This document shows positions 7,537-16,219 of a stretch of 22,734 nt of DNA, piece by piece. Position 1 is the first letter of the stretch, and each line of letters opens with the position of its first letter. The stretch spans positions 3,037 to 25,770 of the forward strand of contig JAJXPD010000006.1 in the NCBI GenBank assembly GCA_021641325.1, given 5' to 3'. The notes under the pieces are model-generated. The model was given only the letters and a program-made list of their open reading frames with translations, did not search any database and had not been told where the DNA came from. The position numbers and the translations under genes were made by a program. The stretch comes from Opitutales bacterium (lineage in GTDB: Bacteria > Verrucomicrobiota > Verrucomicrobiia > Opitutales > Intestinicryptomonadaceae).

Positions 7537-9231
7537 CTACTTGCGGGCGTCGATAATTCTGAAATTCTCCAAGTGGTAGGACGGGTCGGCGCGGAACGTC
7601 AATTTGAGGTTGTACGCCTTTTCCAGATTGATGAGGTGTTCGTAGTCTTCCGTCTGCAAGCGTTGGAGGTTGTCGGGGTGGAGCAGAATGAGCAGCGCAA
7701 GCTCGCCCACGTTTGCGTTGTTTGCCCGCATAGACCTGCATGTTGCGACAATCTTGCGCTGTATTTCCGCGCTCATCGTCCGCGCCGATTTCACAATGCC
7801 CTTGCCGCCGCAATACGGGCATGTCGTGTAAATGCCGCTCGAATTGCTCTGCGCGTGGCGCTGACGCGTCATCTGCATGATGCCGAGCTGCGAAATCGGC
7901 AGAACTTGGCTCTTTGCCTTGTCCTTTTCCATTTCGTCTTTCAGGCGTTTGTAGACCGCCTGCCTGTCCTTGCGGCTCTTCATATCGATTGTGTCGATGA
8001 TGACAAGCCCGCCCAAGTTGCGCAGGCGCACCTGACGCGCCGCCTCTGTTACGGCTTCGAGGTTCGCCTGCAAGATGAAGTCTTTGCCGTCCTCGCTCTT
8101 GCCCTTGTGCGAGCCTGTGTTTACGTCGATTGCCACAAGCGCCTCGGTTTCGTCGATTACGATTTCGCCGCCCGACGGAAGCGGCACGCGGCGCTGGAAA
8201 GTCTGCGCGATTTGCCGCTCGATGTTGTAGCGTTCGAAAATCGGTATGTTTTCCTTGAATAGCTGGATTTTACTGCGGGCGCGGCGCGAGATTTCCGACA
8301 CGGAACGCAGAATGCGCTCGTAGTCTTCGCGGCTGTCGATGAGGATTCTGTCGGTCTGTTCGGTGAGGAAGTCGCGGACGGTGCGCTCTATGAGGTCGGG
8401 CTCTTTGTAGATGGTCGCGGGCGCGGGGACGGTCTCTATGCGCTGCTGGATTTTCTTCCAGATGTTCAGCAGCATGTGGAGGTCGCGCACAAAGTATGTC
8501 CAGCGTTTGCCCTGCCCCGCCGTGCGGACGATAACGCCCATGCCTTCGGGCACTTTCATGGACTTCAAAATCTTCTTGATGCGCTCGCGCTCGGCTCTGT
8601 CCTCGATTTTCCTCGAAATGCCGAACTGCCCCGCGAACGGCATGAGCACGAGGTAGCGGCCGGGAATTGCGATGTTCGTCGTTACGCGCGGGCCTTTTGT
8701 GCCGATTTGCGTCTTGGTGATTTGCACGATGATTTCCGTGCCTATCGGGAATTTTTCGGGAATGTCCTTCGTCGAAAACTTCTGCGCCTTTTTCTGTTCC
8801 TTGCTCTTGTTTTCGCGGACGACTTCGTAGGAGTTGTCGGTCGTCGTCGGGAAGATGTCCCAGTAGTGGAGGAACGCGTTTTTGGGCTGTCCGATATCGA
8901 CGAACGCCGCCTTCAAGCCGGGCTCGAGGTTTTGGATTTTCCCCTTGAAAATCGCCCCGACCATGCTTTCGTCGCCGTTGCGCTCGATTTCGAATTTCTG
9001 CATCACGCCCTCGACAAGCAGCGCGACGCGTTTTTCGAAAGGCTCCACGTTGATTACGATTTCGCGGTAGGGTTCGTCTTCGCGTTTGAGAAGTCTGATG
9101 ATTTTTTCGAGAAGCGGACGCTTTTTTGCGCGCAGCTTCGCCTCCTGATTAAGCTGTTCTTCGGAAATAGGCTCGACTTCCTCCTCCGCGGGACGCTTTG
9201 TCAAATCATAGTTTTGGTTTTCCTGTTTCAT
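7537..9231 (-). CDS. rng: Ribonuclease G/E family endoribonuclease
   Basis: A 564-residue protein that carries the RNase E/G catalytic half without the long C-terminal scaffold of RNase E. A basic extension covers residues 1-50. The S1 RNA-binding domain (about 90-190, [23 protein letters not shown]) is interrupted by a charged insert (about 130-160). The Mg-binding aspartates are in VAIDVNTG (Asp369) and IIDTIDM (Asp413), matching Asp303 and Asp346 of E. coli RNase E. The zinc-link CPYCGGKG (Cys471, Cys474) supports dimer or tetramer formation. It cuts single-stranded RNA in rRNA maturation and mRNA decay. It is the last gene of the minus-strand run, 41 bases after rodA and just before the terminator. 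It lacks a Shine-Dalgarno sequence. RNase G is the better name by length. Confidence 0.93.
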   Translation of the reverse strand: MKQENQNYDLTKRPAEEEVEPISEEQLNQEAKLRAKKRPLLEKIIRLLKREDEPYREIVINVEPFEKRVALLVEGVMQKFEIERNGDESMVGAIFKGKIQNLEPGLKAAFVDIGQPKNAFLHYWDIFPTTTDNSYEVVRENKSKEQKKAQKFSTKDIPEKFPIGTEIIVQITKTQIGTKGPRVTTNIAIPGRYLVLMPFAGQFGISRKIEDRAERERIKKILKSMKVPEGMGVIVRTAGQGKRWTYFVRDLHMLLNIWKKIQQRIETVPAPATIYKEPDLIERTVRDFLTEQTDRILIDSREDYERILRSVSEISRRARSKIQLFKENIPIFERYNIERQIAQTFQRRVPLPSGGEIVIDETEALVAIDVNTGSHKGKSEDGKDFILQANLEAVTEAARQVRLRNLGGLVIIDTIDMKSRKDRQAVYKRLKDEMEKDKAKSQVLPISQLGIMQMTRQRHAQSNSSGIYTTCPYCGGKGIVKSARTMSAEIQRKIVATCRSMRANNANVGELALLILLHPDNLQRLQTEDYEHLINLEKAYNLKLTFRADPSYHLENFRIIDARK

Positions 9232-9272
9232 GGTTTCGCTTTAATTTTGGATTAAGCGAAACTTTTGCCTTT

Positions 9273-10550
9273 TCACGCATATTCTTTTCTGTGTCGGTAT
9301 ACGCTTTGAACGAGACCGAGTAGTATGCAACACGTCAAAACAAAAGTTCCGCCATAACTTAACATTGGCAGGGGAACTCCTGTAATCGGCATAATGCCGA
9401 TGGTCATTCCCACGTTTATGAAAGTGTGCGTCATGAGTATTACGCCGATTCCCGCGCACAGATACCTTCCGAACCCGTCGCGCGAAAGTTGCGCAGCCCC
9501 AAGACAGCCGTAAATTATTATTATCGCCATCAATACGACGGCGACCGTCGCCCCGAAGAACCCCGATTCCTCGGCGAGCACCGAAAATATGAAGTCGTTA
9601 TACGCGACGCTCGACGGCAGATAGCCCAGTTTTGCCTGAGTGCCCTCGGCGTGCCCCTGCCCGAAAATGCCGCCCGACCCGACCGAAATCAGGCTCTGCC
9701 GCTGGTTCCAGCTAACGCCGTTCCCCTGGGGGTCAACGACTTCGGGAGCAATGAACGCCAAGATTCTGTTGCGCTGGTAGTCTTTAAGCGGCAGTGTCAG
9801 AGCCGCCGACGACCCGTATGCGTTAGCGTTCGCCGCCGCCTCCGCCGACATATTGTGCGACTTCAAAAACGCGTTGTATCCGCAAATATCCGCCGCCACC
9901 ACGCCTATCAGCAGCCCGAAAAGGAGCGCGCCGATTGCGAAAAACCTCTTCGGGAGGTTCGATATGTAGAGCATGGCGAAAAGCATTGGAAAAAATACGA
10001 GAGTAGAGCCTAAGTCTGGTTGCAAAAAAATCAACAAAATAGGAACTAAAAATACCGCCGCTATTTTCAGCCAGAATTTCAAATTTTTCTTTCCGTCGTT
10101 GCGGGCGAACATCGCCGCCGCCATTATGCACGTCCCGATTTTCGCGAATTCCGACGGCTGGACGGACACCGCCCCGAAGTCAATCCAGCGCGTCGCGTTG
10201 TAGCGGCTTTCCACAAACGGTATCGGAATTCCCAAATTTTCCTTTAACGCAAGCGGAATCAGCAGAAGCAGCGACAGCGCGTAGATTGCGTTGGCGTAGG
10301 TGAAAAACACCTTGTAGTCTATCCACGCAAGAAAGACGTACACGGGCACCCCCGCGAACACAAAATAGCATATCTGCTTGACCCAAAACTGTTTGGCGAG
10401 CGGGATTTCGTCTATATTGTAGCTCTGCGCGGAGTAGATGAACGCCACCCCCATGAGAAACAGCAGGAACATGCAAAGCGGAACGACGAAGTCGGTCTTG
10501 ACTCCGCCGCGTTCGGGCACTGTTCCGTATATTTCCCTGTCGAGTTTCAT
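9273..10550 (-). CDS. rodA: Rod-shape SEDS peptidoglycan glycosyltransferase RodA
   Basis: A 425-residue inner-membrane protein with about ten membrane helices. Its motifs are those of SEDS proteins: WIDFGAVSVQPSEFAKI (122-138), FLQPDLGS with Asp179, KDYQRNRILAFI (256-267), SVGSGGIFGQG (289-299) and NDFIFSVLAEESGFFG (318-333), whose Asp319 matches the catalytic Asp262 of E. coli RodA. GVPLPMLSYGG (391-401) completes the family signature. It polymerises lipid II during cylinder growth together with a class B penicillin-binding protein, which is not encoded next door. The start at 10550 is chosen because its ATG overlaps the metH TGA (ATGA), a coupling junction. A longer upstream reading frame is just metH in another frame. 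Confidence 0.93.
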   Translation of the reverse strand: MKLDREIYGTVPERGGVKTDFVVPLCMFLLFLMGVAFIYSAQSYNIDEIPLAKQFWVKQICYFVFAGVPVYVFLAWIDYKVFFTYANAIYALSLLLLIPLALKENLGIPIPFVESRYNATRWIDFGAVSVQPSEFAKIGTCIMAAAMFARNDGKKNLKFWLKIAAVFLVPILLIFLQPDLGSTLVFFPMLFAMLYISNLPKRFFAIGALLFGLLIGVVAADICGYNAFLKSHNMSAEAAANANAYGSSAALTLPLKDYQRNRILAFIAPEVVDPQGNGVSWNQRQSLISVGSGGIFGQGHAEGTQAKLGYLPSSVAYNDFIFSVLAEESGFFGATVAVVLMAIIIIYGCLGAAQLSRDGFGRYLCAGIGVILMTHTFINVGMTIGIMPITGVPLPMLSYGGTFVLTCCILLGLVQSVYRHRKEYA

Positions 10551-11935
10551 CGCGCCCTTACCGACATGTATTTTTCGACATCTTCGACTGTCCGACCGCC
10601 GCGTTCGGCGTAGTCGCGAACTTGGTCCTGCCCGATTTCCGCCGAAAAGTATTTCGCCGACGGATTGGCAATCCACAACGCCGCGACAGACGACTTCGGC
10701 GTCATCATGAAGTTGTCCGTAAGTTTTATGCCCGCCGACTCTTCGAGCGAGAGCAGTTTTTCGAACTTCGCCTTTTCGGAGTGGTCGGGGTATGAAGCGT
10801 AGCCCGCCGCCGCGCGGACGCCCGCGCGTTCTTTGGGAGAGTCCGAGAACACCGCGCGTTGCGCGTAGGTCGAGAGAGCCTCGGCGAGCGCGTCGCACAG
10901 GGTTTGGGCAATCATGTAGGAATAGTCGTCGCCGGCGTCCTTGAACGATTTTGCGAACGCCTCCGCCTCGCTCCCGACCGTAGCCGCGAAGGGAGCTACG
11001 TAGTCGCCTTCGGGGGCTACGTAGTCTGCAAGGCACAGGCACTCTCCGCGCGAGTTTTCGACCTGCGAGCGCACGAGCGACAGCGTTTCAATCCGCGTCC
11101 CGTTTTCGAAAAGCGCGATGTCGTCGCCGTCGGGCTTCGCCTCGAAAAATCCGACCCTGATTTTCGGCTTCGCGACCTCCGCAAGCCTTTCGAGCATTGC
11201 GAGGGTGTCCCTGCAAAAGTCCTCCGTCGCCGCCTTGTCCTTCACGCCCCAAGTCCTGAAATACATGTTCCACGGAATGTCGGGCTTCAACTCCGACACG
11301 GGAACGCCGATTGTCCGCACGCCTGTAAACGGCGGCTTTTCTACGTGGGAGAAATCGCAGACCGCCTTTTTGGAACGCGCCTCGGCAAGCGGCAGAAGTT
11401 TTTTGTGCGCGGGCGGGTTGGCGTGCTCCGCCTCGTATTTGTCGCGCAAAGCCTGCTGGGCGGCGGCGATTGAAAGGGCGAACGCCTCCGCCTTTCCGCC
11501 CATGGTGAAGTCGGCGCAGACGCCCGCCGACGCGCCGGCGTCCTCCACGCGCACGACCGTTCCCGAATAGAGCGGCGCGAGTTTCACCGCCGTGTGGAGG
11601 TCGCTCGTAGTAGCCCCGCCGACGAGCACGGGCACTCTTATGCCGGCGCGTTCGAGCGCGGAAATTGTGTTCGCCATTTCGTCGAGCGACGGCGTGATAA
11701 GCCCGCTAAGCCCGATTACCGCGGCGTCGCGGGCGGCTTCGACGATTGCCTCGGGCTGAACCATCACGCCCAAGTCCTCCACGCGGAAGCCGTTGCATCC
11801 GAGCACAACCGAAACAATGTTTTTGCCGATGTCGTGCACGTCGCCCTTGACCGTGGCGAGCACGACTTTCGGCGCGCTCCCTGTCGCCGACGACTCCATG
11901 AAAGGCTCGAGAGCCGCCACCGCCCGCTTCATCAC
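10547..11935 (-). CDS. metH: Cobalamin-dependent methionine synthase, C-terminal part (frameshifted)
   Basis: The second piece (462 residues from the ATG at 11935) of a metH split by an apparent one-base deletion. It begins in the cap helices (MMKRAVAALEPFMES) and goes on through the B12-binding Rossmann domain, DVHDIGKN (32-39), whose His34 is the cobalt ligand. GLSGLITPSLDEM and GGATTSDLHTAVK follow. Residues about 175-462 form the reactivation (AdoMet-binding) domain, with RAAAGYASYPDHSEK (374-388) and the terminal AEIGQDQVRDYAERGG. In frame, the sequence upstream of this ATG reads LPQVVKSARV, the expected MetH residues, so nothing else is missing. It could be made alone from GTG 11938 or ATG 11935, but no ribosome site is seen. 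It overlaps rodA by four bases. Confidence 0.88.
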   Translation of the reverse strand: MMKRAVAALEPFMESSATGSAPKVVLATVKGDVHDIGKNIVSVVLGCNGFRVEDLGVMVQPEAIVEAARDAAVIGLSGLITPSLDEMANTISALERAGIRVPVLVGGATTSDLHTAVKLAPLYSGTVVRVEDAGASAGVCADFTMGGKAEAFALSIAAAQQALRDKYEAEHANPPAHKKLLPLAEARSKKAVCDFSHVEKPPFTGVRTIGVPVSELKPDIPWNMYFRTWGVKDKAATEDFCRDTLAMLERLAEVAKPKIRVGFFEAKPDGDDIALFENGTRIETLSLVRSQVENSRGECLCLADYVAPEGDYVAPFAATVGSEAEAFAKSFKDAGDDYSYMIAQTLCDALAEALSTYAQRAVFSDSPKERAGVRAAAGYASYPDHSEKAKFEKLLSLEESAGIKLTDNFMMTPKSSVAALWIANPSAKYFSAEIGQDQVRDYAERGGRTVEDVEKYMSVRAR

Positions 11936-11946
11936 GCGCGCGCTTT

Positions 11947-14127
11947 TTACGACCTGCGGCAGGACATTTTGCCCGCCCCGAAAAGCTCGCCGACTTTTTT
12001 CATCGAATCCATCAGCGGCTTTTCGATTACCCTAAGCGGCGTTTTCAGCTCCTCCAAAAATTCGAGCGCGAGCTTTGCGGCGGACTCTTCGTCGCCCTTG
12101 ACGAACGCCCTGTCTAGCCTTTCCTGCGGCGTCGCGTTGGGGTCGTCGCGCGCCTCCTTTTTTTCGGAGACGGCGGCGTCCTTGTAGTCGGCGGCGATTG
12201 CAAGCAGACGCTCCGTGGCGTCGGGCGACGAATTGAGGATTACCGCCTCGACCGCGTCGCGCAGGCGCGGCTCTATTTCGTCGTAGGGCGCGAGCATTCC
12301 CGCGTTGACGATTCCCATGTCGAGCCCCGCCTCCCGCGCGTGGTAGAGGAACACGCTGTGCATTGCCTCGCGCACCTTGTTGTTGCCGCGCAGGGCAAAG
12401 CTGATGTTGCTTACCCCCGCGCTCGTGCGGGCGTAGGGGCATGTGCGCTTGATTTCGCGCACGGCGTTTATGAAGTCTATCGCGTAGGAGTCGTGCTCGG
12501 GCATGCCCGTCGCCACGGTCAGGACGTTTGCGTCGAAAATTATGTCGCGCGGGTCGAAGCCCGCCTTTTCGACGAGCAGTTTGTACGCGCGTTGGCAGAC
12601 CGAAATTCTGTCGGAAAGCGTCGAAGCCTGCCCGCGTTCGTCGAACGCCATCACGATTGCCGCCGCGCCGAATTTCATAATCTCCCCCGCGTGCGAAAGG
12701 AATTTTTCCTCGCCCTCTTTCAGGCTTATCGAGTTGACGACGCACTTGCCCTGTGCGCATTTCAAGCCCGCCAAAACCGTCTCCCAATTCGACGAGTCTA
12801 TCATCAGCGGCACGCGCGCGATTTCGGGTTCGGAGCCGATGAGGTTGAGGAATTTCGACATGCACGCGGGGGAGTCAAGCATGCCTTCGTCGAAGTTTAT
12901 GTCGATGAGGTTTGCGCCGTTTTCGACCTGATTGCGCGCCACCGAGAGCGCGTCGGTAAACCGCCCCTCCTTGACCATTTTGCGGAACGCGGGCGAGCCC
13001 ATTACGTTTGTGCGCTCTCCGACGAAAATGAACGGCGCGCCACTGTCGGGAATGCGCAGAAGCTCCAAGCCCGACAGCGTGAGCGCATCGGCTGTTTTGG
13101 GCTTGCGCGGCGCAAGTTTGGCGCACGCCGCAACGACCGCCTCTATGTGCTTGGGCGTCGTGCCGCAGCAGCCGCCTACCACGTTCAGAAGCCCGTCGGC
13201 GCAGTATTCGCCGAGGTATTTTGCGGTGTCCGCGGGCATTTGATCGTAGCCGAATTCCGAAAGCGGGTTCGGCAGCCCCGCATTGGGATAGCAGTGGGTG
13301 TAGCACTCGGCTATTCTGTCGAAAGTCTCGATGTACGGGCGCATTTTCTCCGCGCCCAGAGCGCAGTTCAAGCCCACAAAGAGCGGCTTCGCGTGCCGTA
13401 TCGACGCGTAGAACGCCTCTATTGTCTGTCCGCTCAGAATGCGCCCCGACAGGTCGGAGACCGTCATGCTGACGGCTATCGGAATTTTCTCGCCGCGCTC
13501 TTCGCAGAGGCTCAAATAGGCGTGGATTGCCGCCTTTACGTTCAGCGTGTCTATCGACGTTTCGAGTATGAACAAGTCCGCGCCAGACTCCGCCAAGACC
13601 GACATCTGTTCGTAGTACGCCGCGCGGAGTTCGTCGAAAGTTATCGAGCGCGCCGACGGGTCGGACACGTCGGAGGCAATGCTTGCCGCCTTGTTCATCG
13701 GGCCTACCGACCCCGCCACGAACAGCGGCTTTCCGCCGAGCTTCGCCGAGACTTCGTCCGCGGCAGCCCGCGCCGCGCGCACCGCAGCAGCGTTCATGTC
13801 GCGCACCAAGTCCGCGCCGATTCCGTATTCCGACTGCACCACGGAGTTCGCCCCGAAGGTGTTTGTAGTGGCGATATCCGACCCCGCCAGATAATATTGC
13901 CTGTGAATATCCGATATTACGTCGGGGCGCGTGATTGAGAGCAAATCGTTGTCGCCGCGCAGTTCGCCCGCGGTTTTTTCGAGACGCGCGTCGCCCTTTC
14001 GGAAGTCCGCCTCCGTCAGACCGCGCCGTTGAATGAGCGTGCCCATGCCGCCGTCGAGAAACACAATCCTCTTCCCGATTGTTTCGGCAAGCAACGCGCC
14101 CCTTTTTGAAAGAGGTAGTTTAGACAT
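11947..14127 (-). CDS. metH: Cobalamin-dependent methionine synthase, N-terminal part (frameshifted)
   Basis: The first 726 residues of methionine synthase, which moves a methyl group from methyltetrahydrofolate through cobalamin to homocysteine. The homocysteine domain (about 14-335) carries the zinc ligands Cys255 (GLNCALG) and Cys320/Cys321 (GGCCGTT). The pterin-binding domain (about 364-630) starts with FIFVGERTNVMGS and has DINFDEGMLD. The B12 cap helices begin near 660. After VGELFGAGKM the frame is lost: it reads SCRRS and stops at 11947, where the family continues with (F/H)LPQVVK. The start at 14127 (MSKLPLSK) overlaps the hprK stop by eight bases. Together the two pieces give about 1,200 residues, as in E. 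coli MetH. Domain order and key residues are otherwise complete. Confidence 0.9.
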   Translation of the reverse strand: MSKLPLSKRGALLAETIGKRIVFLDGGMGTLIQRRGLTEADFRKGDARLEKTAGELRGDNDLLSITRPDVISDIHRQYYLAGSDIATTNTFGANSVVQSEYGIGADLVRDMNAAAVRAARAAADEVSAKLGGKPLFVAGSVGPMNKAASIASDVSDPSARSITFDELRAAYYEQMSVLAESGADLFILETSIDTLNVKAAIHAYLSLCEERGEKIPIAVSMTVSDLSGRILSGQTIEAFYASIRHAKPLFVGLNCALGAEKMRPYIETFDRIAECYTHCYPNAGLPNPLSEFGYDQMPADTAKYLGEYCADGLLNVVGGCCGTTPKHIEAVVAACAKLAPRKPKTADALTLSGLELLRIPDSGAPFIFVGERTNVMGSPAFRKMVKEGRFTDALSVARNQVENGANLIDINFDEGMLDSPACMSKFLNLIGSEPEIARVPLMIDSSNWETVLAGLKCAQGKCVVNSISLKEGEEKFLSHAGEIMKFGAAAIVMAFDERGQASTLSDRISVCQRAYKLLVEKAGFDPRDIIFDANVLTVATGMPEHDSYAIDFINAVREIKRTCPYARTSAGVSNISFALRGNNKVREAMHSVFLYHAREAGLDMGIVNAGMLAPYDEIEPRLRDAVEAVILNSSPDATERLLAIAADYKDAAVSEKKEARDDPNATPQERLDRAFVKGDEESAAKLALEFLEELKTPLRVIEKPLMDSMKKVGELFGAGKMSCRRS

Positions 14128-15100
14128 CTTTTTTTGCGCTCCCTTTCGCCATGTGGGCGATGAGCCTGTCGTTGAACGCCTTTGCGCCGTCGTGCCCCAT
14201 GCGGCGCAGAGCCTGCACCATTGCGGCAACCTCCACAAGACGCGCCATGTCGCGGCCGGGGCGCACGGGTATTACAAAATGCGGAATCTGGATGCCCAGT
14301 ATGTCGAAATAATTTACCTCCAAGCCCGTTCTGTCTTCTACAACCCCCGGCTTCCATTCGACGAATGTCACCACGATGTCTATCGACTTTTCCATGCGCA
14401 CGCAGCGGATTCCGAAAAGCTCGGCAACGTTGATTATCCCGATTCCGCGGCACTCCATGTAGCCCCTGTTGAGTTCGTTGCCGCGTCCGAGCACGATTTG
14501 GTCGTTGACTTTCACGCAGTAGACGTGGTCGTCGGCTACGAGCGAGTGCCCGTGGTCGATGAGCGCGAGGGCGCATTCGCTTTTGCCGATGCCGCTGTCG
14601 CCGCGAATGAGAGTTCCTATTCCCTTGATGTCGAGCAGCGTTCCGTGCACCGACATGCGCGGCGAAAACAGCCTTTCGAGCCGCACGAAAACCTCGGCGG
14701 AAAACTCCTTCGACTTCATCTTCGTGCGGATAAGCGGCACATTGTGCGAGTCCGCCGACTCAATCATCGCCTGCGTGGGTTCAAGGTTGCGCGAGATTAC
14801 CACGCACGGAATTTCGTGCGAAATCATTTCGCACATCACCTCTATTTGGCGGTCGCGCGAAAGGTCGCACATATACGCCATTTCGCCCGCGCCGAAGAGC
14901 TGGATTCTCTTGGAGGCGAAGTTTTTGTAGTAGCCCGTGATTGCCAGCGCGGGGCGGTTGAGGCTCGGCTCGTAGATGATTCTGTCGAGTCCGTTTTTGC
15001 CCGCAAGAAGTTCGAGCTGGAGCGAGCCTTCGAACATTTCGAAAAACTCGCGGACTGAAATTTCCTCCGACACTCTCGTTTTGTTGATTCGGTTTTCCAT
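14120..15100 (-). CDS. hprK: HPr kinase/phosphorylase
   Basis: A 326-residue protein that phosphorylates and dephosphorylates a serine of the phosphocarrier HPr, and so links sugar status to gene control or metabolism. Residues 1-145 form the N-terminal domain. His152 in SVHGTLLDIKG precedes the P-loop RGDSGIGKSE (166-175, Lys173, Ser174). DDHVYC (190-195) and the HprK signature ECRGIGIINV (216-225) follow, and the C-terminal part has PVRPGRDMARLVE. Length and motifs fit the whole family. It starts three bases after the lptB stop and overlaps metH by eight bases, so it is part of the same transcript. No HPr gene is in the window. Such proteins occur in diderms, where they often act without sugar-transporting PTS. 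Confidence 0.94.
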   Translation of the reverse strand: MENRINKTRVSEEISVREFFEMFEGSLQLELLAGKNGLDRIIYEPSLNRPALAITGYYKNFASKRIQLFGAGEMAYMCDLSRDRQIEVMCEMISHEIPCVVISRNLEPTQAMIESADSHNVPLIRTKMKSKEFSAEVFVRLERLFSPRMSVHGTLLDIKGIGTLIRGDSGIGKSECALALIDHGHSLVADDHVYCVKVNDQIVLGRGNELNRGYMECRGIGIINVAELFGIRCVRMEKSIDIVVTFVEWKPGVVEDRTGLEVNYFDILGIQIPHFVIPVRPGRDMARLVEVAAMVQALRRMGHDGAKAFNDRLIAHMAKGSAKKDV

Positions 15101-15103
15101 GCC

Positions 15104-15844
15104 CTACATCGTAAAGTTTTCGCCGAGATAGAATTTTCGGCTCTGGGGGTCGTTCACCAAAAAGTCGCTCGTGCCCTCGCAGAGCACTTTGCCGTCGTGG
15201 ATAAGGTAGGCGCGGTCTACAATGCTGAGCGTTTCGCGCACGTTGTGGTCTGTTATGAGCACGCCTATGTTTTTCGCCTTCAAGCCGCGTATGATTTCCT
15301 GAACCTCCGCAACGCTTATGGGGTCTACGCCGCTGAAAGGCTCGTCCATAAGCAGGAATTTCGGACGCGCCGTGAGGGCGCGGGTAATTTCAAGACGCCT
15401 GCGCTCGCCGCCCGAAAGCGTGAACGCCTTTTGCGACGCCAGCTTTTCAAGCCCAAGCTCCTCCAACATCGACATCGTAAAGTCTTTCAGTTCCGATTTC
15501 GGCACGGGCAGCGTTTCCGCCACGCCGTAGATGTTTTCGTAGACCGTAAGTTTCCTGAAAATCGAAGCCTCCTGCGGCAGGTAGCCTATCCCCATACGGG
15601 CGCGTTTGTACATGGGCACGTTTGTGATGTCGCAGTCTTCCAGAAACACTTTGCCCTCTGTTGCGGGAACGAGGCCTACAATCATGTAAAAACTCGTCGT
15701 TTTGCCCGCGCCGTTCGGGCCGAGAAGCCCGACAACTTCGCCCGCCTCAACGCCGATGTTCACGCCCTTTACGACGCGCCTCTTGCCGTATTCCTTGACG
15801 AGGTTTTCGGTGCGTATCGACGATTTTTTATTTTGAAATTCCAT
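15104..15844 (-). CDS. lptB: LPS export ABC transporter ATP-binding protein LptB
   Basis: A 246-residue ATPase that powers LptB2FG, which extracts lipopolysaccharide from the inner membrane toward the Lpt bridge. It has Walker A GPNGAGKTT (42-50), Q-loop Gln91 in YLPQEASIFRKLTVYENI (a run typical of LptB), signature LSGGERRRLEI (143-153), Walker B FLLMDEPFSGVDP (163-175) and the switch His200 in ITDHN. The length matches E. coli LptB (241). I start at ATG 15844 (MEFQNKK); an ATG at 15856 is possible. Starts further upstream would cross the promoter at 15852-15880. No other lpt genes are next to it. It is the first gene of the lptB-hprK-metH-rodA-rng run. Confidence 0.9.
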   Translation of the reverse strand: MEFQNKKSSIRTENLVKEYGKRRVVKGVNIGVEAGEVVGLLGPNGAGKTTSFYMIVGLVPATEGKVFLEDCDITNVPMYKRARMGIGYLPQEASIFRKLTVYENIYGVAETLPVPKSELKDFTMSMLEELGLEKLASQKAFTLSGGERRRLEITRALTARPKFLLMDEPFSGVDPISVAEVQEIIRGLKAKNIGVLITDHNVRETLSIVDRAYLIHDGKVLCEGTSDFLVNDPQSRKFYLGENFTM

Positions 15845-15851
15845 GTTCCGC

Positions 15852-15880
15852 AACATAGCCGAATTACTTTTTTCTTGCAA
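15852..15880 (-). promoter_or_regulatory. Sigma70-type promoter before lptB
   Basis: On the minus strand, TTGCAA (15875-15880) and TATGTT (15852-15857) are spaced by exactly 17 bases, four of six matches to consensus in each. It lies between the stop of the small membrane protein gene (15926) and lptB. The -10 ends eight bases before the ATG at 15844, so the transcript would start at or next to the start codon (leaderless or nearly so). Confidence 0.45.
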
Positions 15881-15925
15881 CACTTTTGATGTGTCCGCAG
15901 CGGCGTTTTTGAACAATTCCGCCCG

Positions 15926-16120
15926 CTATTTGCGTTTGGCGCGGAGCGCGGCGTCGGCTACCGCCCACGCGTGCACGCACACGCCCGCTGGAATGTATAT
16001 CATGTACGCCAAGACCGCCCCGAAGAAAAAGCCCGCCGCCTCGTATCCGCGCGACTCGAACAGCTGCCCCAAGCCCGGGAGGAAAACGCTTGCGAGCGCG
16101 CAAAGCACAATATTTGACAT
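15926..16120 (-). CDS. Small membrane protein with PGLGQ motif, function unknown
   Basis: A 64-residue protein with two predicted membrane helices (about 4-20 and 29-50) and a basic tail (RAKRK). The first helix ends in FLPGLGQLFESRGYEAAG, the PGLGQ-then-Gly/Arg turn seen in many small TM2-like integral membrane proteins, and the tail AWAVADAALRAK resembles their W-x(3)-DA-x(2)-A-K ending. It has a clear ribosome site (AAGGA, seven bases before the ATG), good evidence that the gene is real. It stands alone between the skp terminator and the lptB promoter. No role can be assigned; an envelope role is a guess from location only. Confidence 0.7.
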   Translation of the reverse strand: MSNIVLCALASVFLPGLGQLFESRGYEAAGFFFGAVLAYMIYIPAGVCVHAWAVADAALRAKRK

Positions 16121-16127
16121 CGTTTTA

Positions 16128-16132
16128 TCCTT
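16128..16132 (-). promoter_or_regulatory. Ribosome binding site of the small membrane protein gene
   Basis: AAGGA on the minus strand, seven bases before the ATG at 16120. It stands out because most genes here lack such a site, and it fixes the start of this short gene. Confidence 0.55.
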
Positions 16133-16153
16133 ACTTTCAGGTTTTATCTAAAA

Positions 16154-16184
16154 ACAAAAAAAGGGGAGTTCAAAAAAACTCCCC
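16154..16184 (-). terminator. Rho-independent terminator after skp
   Basis: GGGGAGTT (16163-16170) pairs perfectly with AACTCCCC (16177-16184) around a 6-base loop. On the minus strand it is followed by seven T, G, then more T residues. It lies 36 bases past the skp stop and ends the long minus-strand cluster that begins with pth. Confidence 0.9.
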
Positions 16185-16219
16185 CTAACTCCGTTCCGCG
16201 GCGCGGAGCGGAAAAAAAA

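Noticed and set aside
10980..11030. Apparent tandem repeat encoding DYVAPEG/DYVAP in metH
   Set aside because: MetH proteins have two similar D-(Y/F)-V-(A/G) segments at this place in the reactivation domain, so the near-repeat is ordinary family sequence and not a recent duplication.
10551..11042. Upstream extension of the rodA frame by about 160 codons
   Set aside because: The extension is metH C-terminal sequence read in another frame, low-complexity and Arg-rich. The ATGA junction at 10547-10550 gives a natural start for a 425-residue RodA.
11947..11970. Programmed ribosomal frameshift in metH
   Set aside because: The codons around the break (GGC AAA ATG TCC TGC) do not form an X XXY YYZ slippery heptamer, no stop-linked +1 signal is seen, and programmed shifting is not known for metH. 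A deletion or sequence error is simpler.
12340..13938. Open frame of 532 codons on the plus strand opposite metH
   Set aside because: It lies entirely antisense to strongly supported MetH coding sequence. Its translation is Arg/Val/His-rich with no recognisable domain. Long antisense frames are common here because of the GC-rich codon use.
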